Source: Candidatus Bipolaricaulota bacterium (GTDB lineage: Bacteria > Bipolaricaulota > Bipolaricaulia > M55B111). From it: a stretch of DNA of 9,468 nucleotides. The notes beneath the pieces are model-generated. The model was given only the letters and a program-made list of their open reading frames with translations. It did not search any database and had not been told where the DNA came from. Within the stretch, counting starts at the first letter, position 1. Every line of letters starts with the position of its first letter. The position numbers and the translations under genes were made by a program. Of the stretch, positions 6,828-9,468 are shown in pieces. The stretch covers positions 1-9,468 of the forward strand of contig JAGXLQ010000040.1 in NCBI GenBank assembly GCA_018334595.1. Direction: 5' to 3'.

Positions 6828-7583
6828 ATGTCAACGATGCAAGACCTCAAATCTGAAATCCGAAACTGCGGGCGGTGTCCCCTTGCAGACAGCAGAAACA
6901 GGGCTGTACCGGGGGAGGGAGACCTGTCCGCACGATTATTTTTAGTTGGCCAGGCGCCCGGTGTGGACGAGGACGAAGAGGGGCGAGTCTTTGTCGGACG
7001 CTCGGGCAAGATCCTGGGAGAGTTGCTTGACGGCCCCGGCTTATCCAGGGAAGAGATATACTTGACCAACCTTATAAAGTGCTTTCTCCCGGGGTACCGG
7101 CGGCCAAAGAGAGGAGAAATAGATGCATGCAGCAAATACCTCGACCGTGAGATCGAGATAGTCGCTCCGGAGTTTTTGATTCCCCTGGGATACTATCCTG
7201 CGAGATACATTTTGCATAAATATGGCATCAACGTCCCCGAGGACAAGTCGGAAATATTTAACCGACTCTGGTACAGCCGTGGGCAGAAGATTTTCCCCCT
7301 CGGCCATCCCGCCATACTCGTTTACGATAAGGAGGCAAGGGACGAAATGGTCGAAAATTACGATAAACTTAGGGTCTTGTCCAGCAACTGTAAGTGGTAC
7401 GAGGTATGTCCAATGCGTCGGTTTAACGAGCGGGGTGTGCTAGACGACCGATGGATCGAGACCTACTGTAAAGGGGACTGGGAAAGCTGCCAGAGGTATC
7501 AAATGGAAGAAAACGGTGACCCCCATCCTGACTACATCCTTCCAGACGGGTCGCTGAGCGAACGGCTGCGGGGCCACAGCTAA
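6828..7583 (+). CDS. Family 4 uracil-DNA glycosylase with cysteine-rich C-terminal extension
   Basis: This 251-residue enzyme would remove uracil from DNA, the first step of base excision repair after cytosine deamination. Family 4 signatures are present: GQAPGVDEDEEGRVFVGRSG (41-60) for the uracil pocket and water activation, TNLIKC (80-85), and the late HPA motif (160-162). Cys14, Cys17, Cys85 and Cys101 are the four expected ligands of the iron-sulfur cluster. Beyond the usual core, the tail adds a second set of four cysteines, C188-x5-C194-x19-C214-x6-C221, in the contexts CKWYEVCP and YCKGDWESCQRYQMEE, followed by a conserved-looking HPDYILPDGS. I recall this tail from archaeal homologues; it may bind a metal. 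ATG 6828 and ATG 6837 are both possible starts. Neither has a clear ribosome-binding site, so translation probably depends on termination of the SatD-like gene 6 bp upstream. Confidence 0.93.
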   Translation: MSTMQDLKSEIRNCGRCPLADSRNRAVPGEGDLSARLFLVGQAPGVDEDEEGRVFVGRSGKILGELLDGPGLSREEIYLTNLIKCFLPGYRRPKRGEIDACSKYLDREIEIVAPEFLIPLGYYPARYILHKYGINVPEDKSEIFNRLWYSRGQKIFPLGHPAILVYDKEARDEMVENYDKLRVLSSNCKWYEVCPMRRFNERGVLDDRWIETYCKGDWESCQRYQMEENGDPHPDYILPDGSLSERLRGHS

Positions 7584-7642
7584 CCTCACGGAGATTTAGC
7601 TCCCATAATATGGCAACCTGGAAATATTACTCTCCAAGAACT

Positions 7643-7686
7643 ATTATTATTTAGGAAGAAGTATTGATATTTACCTTTAGGGAGAG
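7643..7686 (+). promoter_or_regulatory. Promoter and ribosome-binding site of msrA
   Basis: ATTATTATTTA (7643-7653) is the best TATA-like box in the 108-bp gap after the glycosylase gene and would start transcription near 7675-7680. AGGGAGAG (7679-7686) is the ribosome-binding site, ending 5 nt before GTG 7692, so the leader would be very short. A weak GGAG/CTCC hairpin at 7590-7603 could help end the upstream transcript. Confidence 0.45.
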
Positions 7687-7691
7687 TCGAA

Positions 7692-8447
7692 GTGTTCAAC
7701 AAAATACGGATTATAGGATATGTTTCGCTTGCCGCGTTTGTCGGCTTAAATATCGCCGGCACGGCAGCCTACGCAGATGACGGCGCGGTTACGCTGGATA
7801 GCGAAATTCCGCGTATAGACCGTCATGAATACGACGAGGTGAAGACTGCGACGTTCGCCCTGGGATGTTTCTGGGGAGGCGATGCCCGTTTTGGGGCAGT
7901 CCCAGGTGTAATCAGGACCAGGGTTGGATACGCGGGAGGTACGACCGAGGACCCAACTTATTACAACCTCGGTGACCATACCGAGTCCATCCAGGTGGAT
8001 TACTACCCCGAACAGGTCAACTTCGTTGATCTCGTCGATATATTCTGGGCCTATCACAATCCCACTTCTCGGAGTCACAGCACTCAGTACGCCAACGTGC
8101 TCTACTACCACGATACCGAACAAAAAAAGATAGCAGAAGAGAGTAAGAGAAGAATAGAGGGGGAACTGGACAAGAAAGTACATACCCAGGTCAAGGAGAT
8201 GGGTAGATTTTACCCCGCGGAGGACTACCATCAAAAGTACCGCCTCCGGGGCAGCGGGGTGTTCTTTGACGAGCTCAACAGCATCTATAGTGACCCAGAT
8301 AACTTCAGGGACTCAACTGCGGCAGCAAGGCTAAACGGATTTCTGGCCGGCAATGGTAGCGGCGATTACGTGAAGGAGGTTATAGACGAGCTTGGGTTAT
8401 CAGATCAGGCCCGCGAAGAACTTTTGCAAAGGCTCAAGCTTAGTTAG
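7692..8447 (+). CDS. msrA: Exported peptide methionine-(S)-sulfoxide reductase
   Basis: The 251-residue protein repairs oxidised methionine (S form) in proteins. Residues 1-28 form a signal peptide: basic start, hydrophobic core from about residue 7 to 22, and AYA before Asp29 as a cleavage site, so the enzyme acts outside the membrane or anchored to it. The active-site motif GCFWGG (58-63) gives the catalytic Cys59. Tyr90, Glu98 (in DHTESIQV) and Tyr133 (in STQYANVLYYH) match the substrate-binding residues of E. coli MsrA (Tyr82, Glu94, Tyr134). The Asp129 equivalent appears to be Ser128, as in the PTSRS-type subgroup. Cys59 is the only cysteine in the protein, so there is no internal resolving cysteine and reduction must rely on an outside thiol or protein. 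The tail has AEDYHQKY and STAAARLNGFLAG, typical of the longer MsrA forms, plus about 25 helical residues. The start is GTG with a fair ribosome-binding site. Confidence 0.95.
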   Translation: MFNKIRIIGYVSLAAFVGLNIAGTAAYADDGAVTLDSEIPRIDRHEYDEVKTATFALGCFWGGDARFGAVPGVIRTRVGYAGGTTEDPTYYNLGDHTESIQVDYYPEQVNFVDLVDIFWAYHNPTSRSHSTQYANVLYYHDTEQKKIAEESKRRIEGELDKKVHTQVKEMGRFYPAEDYHQKYRLRGSGVFFDELNSIYSDPDNFRDSTAAARLNGFLAGNGSGDYVKEVIDELGLSDQAREELLQRLKLS

Positions 8448-8448
8448 T

Positions 8449-8494
8449 CCTGCACCAGGTCCGTGGTTAACCGAAAATCTTCTTTTTTATTTCC
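8449..8494 (+). promoter_or_regulatory. Probable msrA end signal and promoter of the hydrolase gene
   Basis: After the msrA stop come a small CCTG-CAC-CAGG hairpin (8449-8459), the 8-bp palindrome GGTTAACC (8465-8472) and a T-rich run TCTTCTTTTTTATTT (8478-8492). T-runs of this kind end transcription in archaea. The same run carries a TTTTTTATT box about 30 bp ahead of ATG 8521, so it may also be the TATA element of the hydrolase gene, whose mRNA would then have almost no leader. Both roles are inferred. Confidence 0.35.
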
Positions 8495-8520
8495 TCCCGT
8501 CCAGGTATCATATGTGAGCA

Positions 8521-9435
8521 ATGAAAGAAGATTTTGTCTTTACCGGCGCGGACGGGATCAATCTCCACGGAACGAAGTACCACTCTGATTCCAAGCGTGG
8601 TGTAGTTCAAGTAATCCACGGAATGGCCGAACACAGGCGGAGATACGAGGATTTCGCAGGGTTCTTAACCGACAGAGGATACTCAGTCTACACGTACGAT
8701 CAGCGCGGACATGGAGAGACTGCTTCCGCAAACGAATCGCACCTCGGCCACTTCTCACACAGGAGGGGCTGGGAGAAGGTCGTGGAGGATGCCCGCCGTC
8801 TAACCAAACTTATCCGGGGAGAGGAGAACGGCCTCCCCGTCTTCCTCTTCGCCCACAGCATGGGATCGTTCATCGGTCGGGATTACATAACCCGCTACGG
8901 GGACGGACTAGGAGGAGCTATTTTGTCCGGCACGAGTATGCTTGACCCGTTCCTGTTAAAGATAATCACGCCTATAGCGAAGCTGGAGAAGCTCTTCCGG
9001 GGTAAGCTTAGCCAGAGCAAAGTCATGGAGAAAATTATCTTCTCGTCAAACAACAGAAACGTCGATGAGCCCGATACGAAGTTTGACTGGTTGAGCCGAG
9101 ACGAAGCTATCGTCGAGGCATACATCGAGGATGAATTGAGCGGCTTCGGCTGCACGACGGGGTTTTACGATGACTTCATCTACGGGATGAAGCGGGTAAG
9201 CGACGAGAAGCGCTACGGGAGAATCCCCGGGGACCTCCCCCTGCTGTTTATCTCCGGAGAGGAGGATCCCGTTGGTGGGCCGATAGTTGAAGACCTTGCC
9301 CAGAAATATCGAGGGGCGGGGCTAAGAAACCTCACCTGCAGAGTCTACCCGGATGCGCGCCACGAACTCATAAACGAGCTCAACAGGGGAGAGGTATTAG
9401 AGGATCTCATCTCATGGTTGGACGAAAACGGTTAG
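8521..9435 (+). CDS. Alpha/beta-hydrolase, monoacylglycerol lipase/lysophospholipase-like
   Basis: The 304-residue protein has the serine-hydrolase fold and matches the Hydrolase_4 (lysophospholipase/monoacylglycerol lipase) group. In order: VIHGMAEHRRRY (31-42) holds the oxyanion loop; YDQRGHGET (59-67) is the strand-4 motif typical of this group; the nucleophile elbow FAHSMGS (110-116) supplies Ser113; SGEEDPVGG (245-253) supplies Asp249; and YPDARHEL (276-283) supplies His281. A cap region of roughly 70 residues lies between the nucleophile and the acid. There is no signal peptide or membrane helix, so it is cytoplasmic. It probably splits an ester of a lipid or small molecule; the substrate is unknown. 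ATG 8521 has no convincing ribosome-binding site, which fits a nearly leaderless transcript. An ATG followed at once by TGA lies in frame at 8512-8517. It stands alone, downstream of msrA. Confidence 0.9.
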   Translation: MKEDFVFTGADGINLHGTKYHSDSKRGVVQVIHGMAEHRRRYEDFAGFLTDRGYSVYTYDQRGHGETASANESHLGHFSHRRGWEKVVEDARRLTKLIRGEENGLPVFLFAHSMGSFIGRDYITRYGDGLGGAILSGTSMLDPFLLKIITPIAKLEKLFRGKLSQSKVMEKIIFSSNNRNVDEPDTKFDWLSRDEAIVEAYIEDELSGFGCTTGFYDDFIYGMKRVSDEKRYGRIPGDLPLLFISGEEDPVGGPIVEDLAQKYRGAGLRNLTCRVYPDARHELINELNRGEVLEDLISWLDENG

Positions 9436-9439
9436 TTTA

Positions 9440-9459
9440 GGCGGACCCTTTATCCCGCC
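9440..9459 (+). terminator. Possible hairpin after the hydrolase gene
   Basis: GGCGG (9440-9444) pairs with CCGCC (9455-9459) around a 10-nt loop, four bases after the TAG stop. There is no T-run before the window ends, so its role as a terminator is uncertain. Confidence 0.2.
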
Positions 9460-9468
9460 CTTACCGCA

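Noticed and set aside
1..9468. CRISPR array, tRNA, rRNA, insertion sequence or attachment site
   Set aside because: I found no spaced identical repeats, no cloverleaf-like sequence ending in a tRNA T-arm, no transposase motif and no flanking inverted repeats on reading both strands.

Overview
The window most likely comes from an archaeon of the euryarchaeal type; class or order cannot be fixed from sequence alone. Four things point there. There is a family-4 uracil-DNA glycosylase with the cysteine-rich C-terminal extension I associate with archaeal homologues. A SatD-like domain is joined to a helix-turn-helix. Short AT-rich TATA-like boxes, rather than clear -35/-10 pairs, lie ahead of the genes. 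Strong GGAGG-type ribosome-binding sites occur together with TTG and GTG starts. Proteins are fairly rich in Asp and Glu. All genes are ordinary single-copy-looking genes; I see no rRNA, tRNA, CRISPR array, insertion sequence or phage gene.

Layout. Positions 1-2408 (+) hold the C-terminal part of a PHP/DUF3604-type metallo-hydrolase cut by the window edge, then a complete NAD-dependent glycoside hydrolase family 4 enzyme; the two look co-transcribed and suggest carbohydrate use. Positions 2446-4781 (-) hold a two-gene ABC-2 exporter, ATPase first and permease second with an ATGA overlap, convergent with the glycosidase. Positions 4782-5043 are a divergent control region with a 9-bp direct repeat on the exporter side and a 10-bp palindrome on the other. 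Positions 5044-6064 (+) are a decayed gene for a secreted papain-like (C39-like) cysteine peptidase: its frame can be rebuilt across three stop codons and three one-base shifts.

Positions 6183-7583 (+) are a tight pair: a SatD-like/HTH protein and the uracil-DNA glycosylase, 6 bp apart. Positions 7692-8447 (+) encode an exported, single-cysteine methionine sulfoxide reductase A. Positions 8521-9435 (+) encode an alpha/beta-hydrolase of the monoacylglycerol-lipase/lysophospholipase type.

The most interesting parts are the SatD-HTH/glycosylase pair (a possible sensor-regulator coupled to DNA repair), the decayed secreted peptidase, the altered metal motif of the family 4 glycosidase, and the single-cysteine exported MsrA. 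Nothing here proves a new defence or mobile system.
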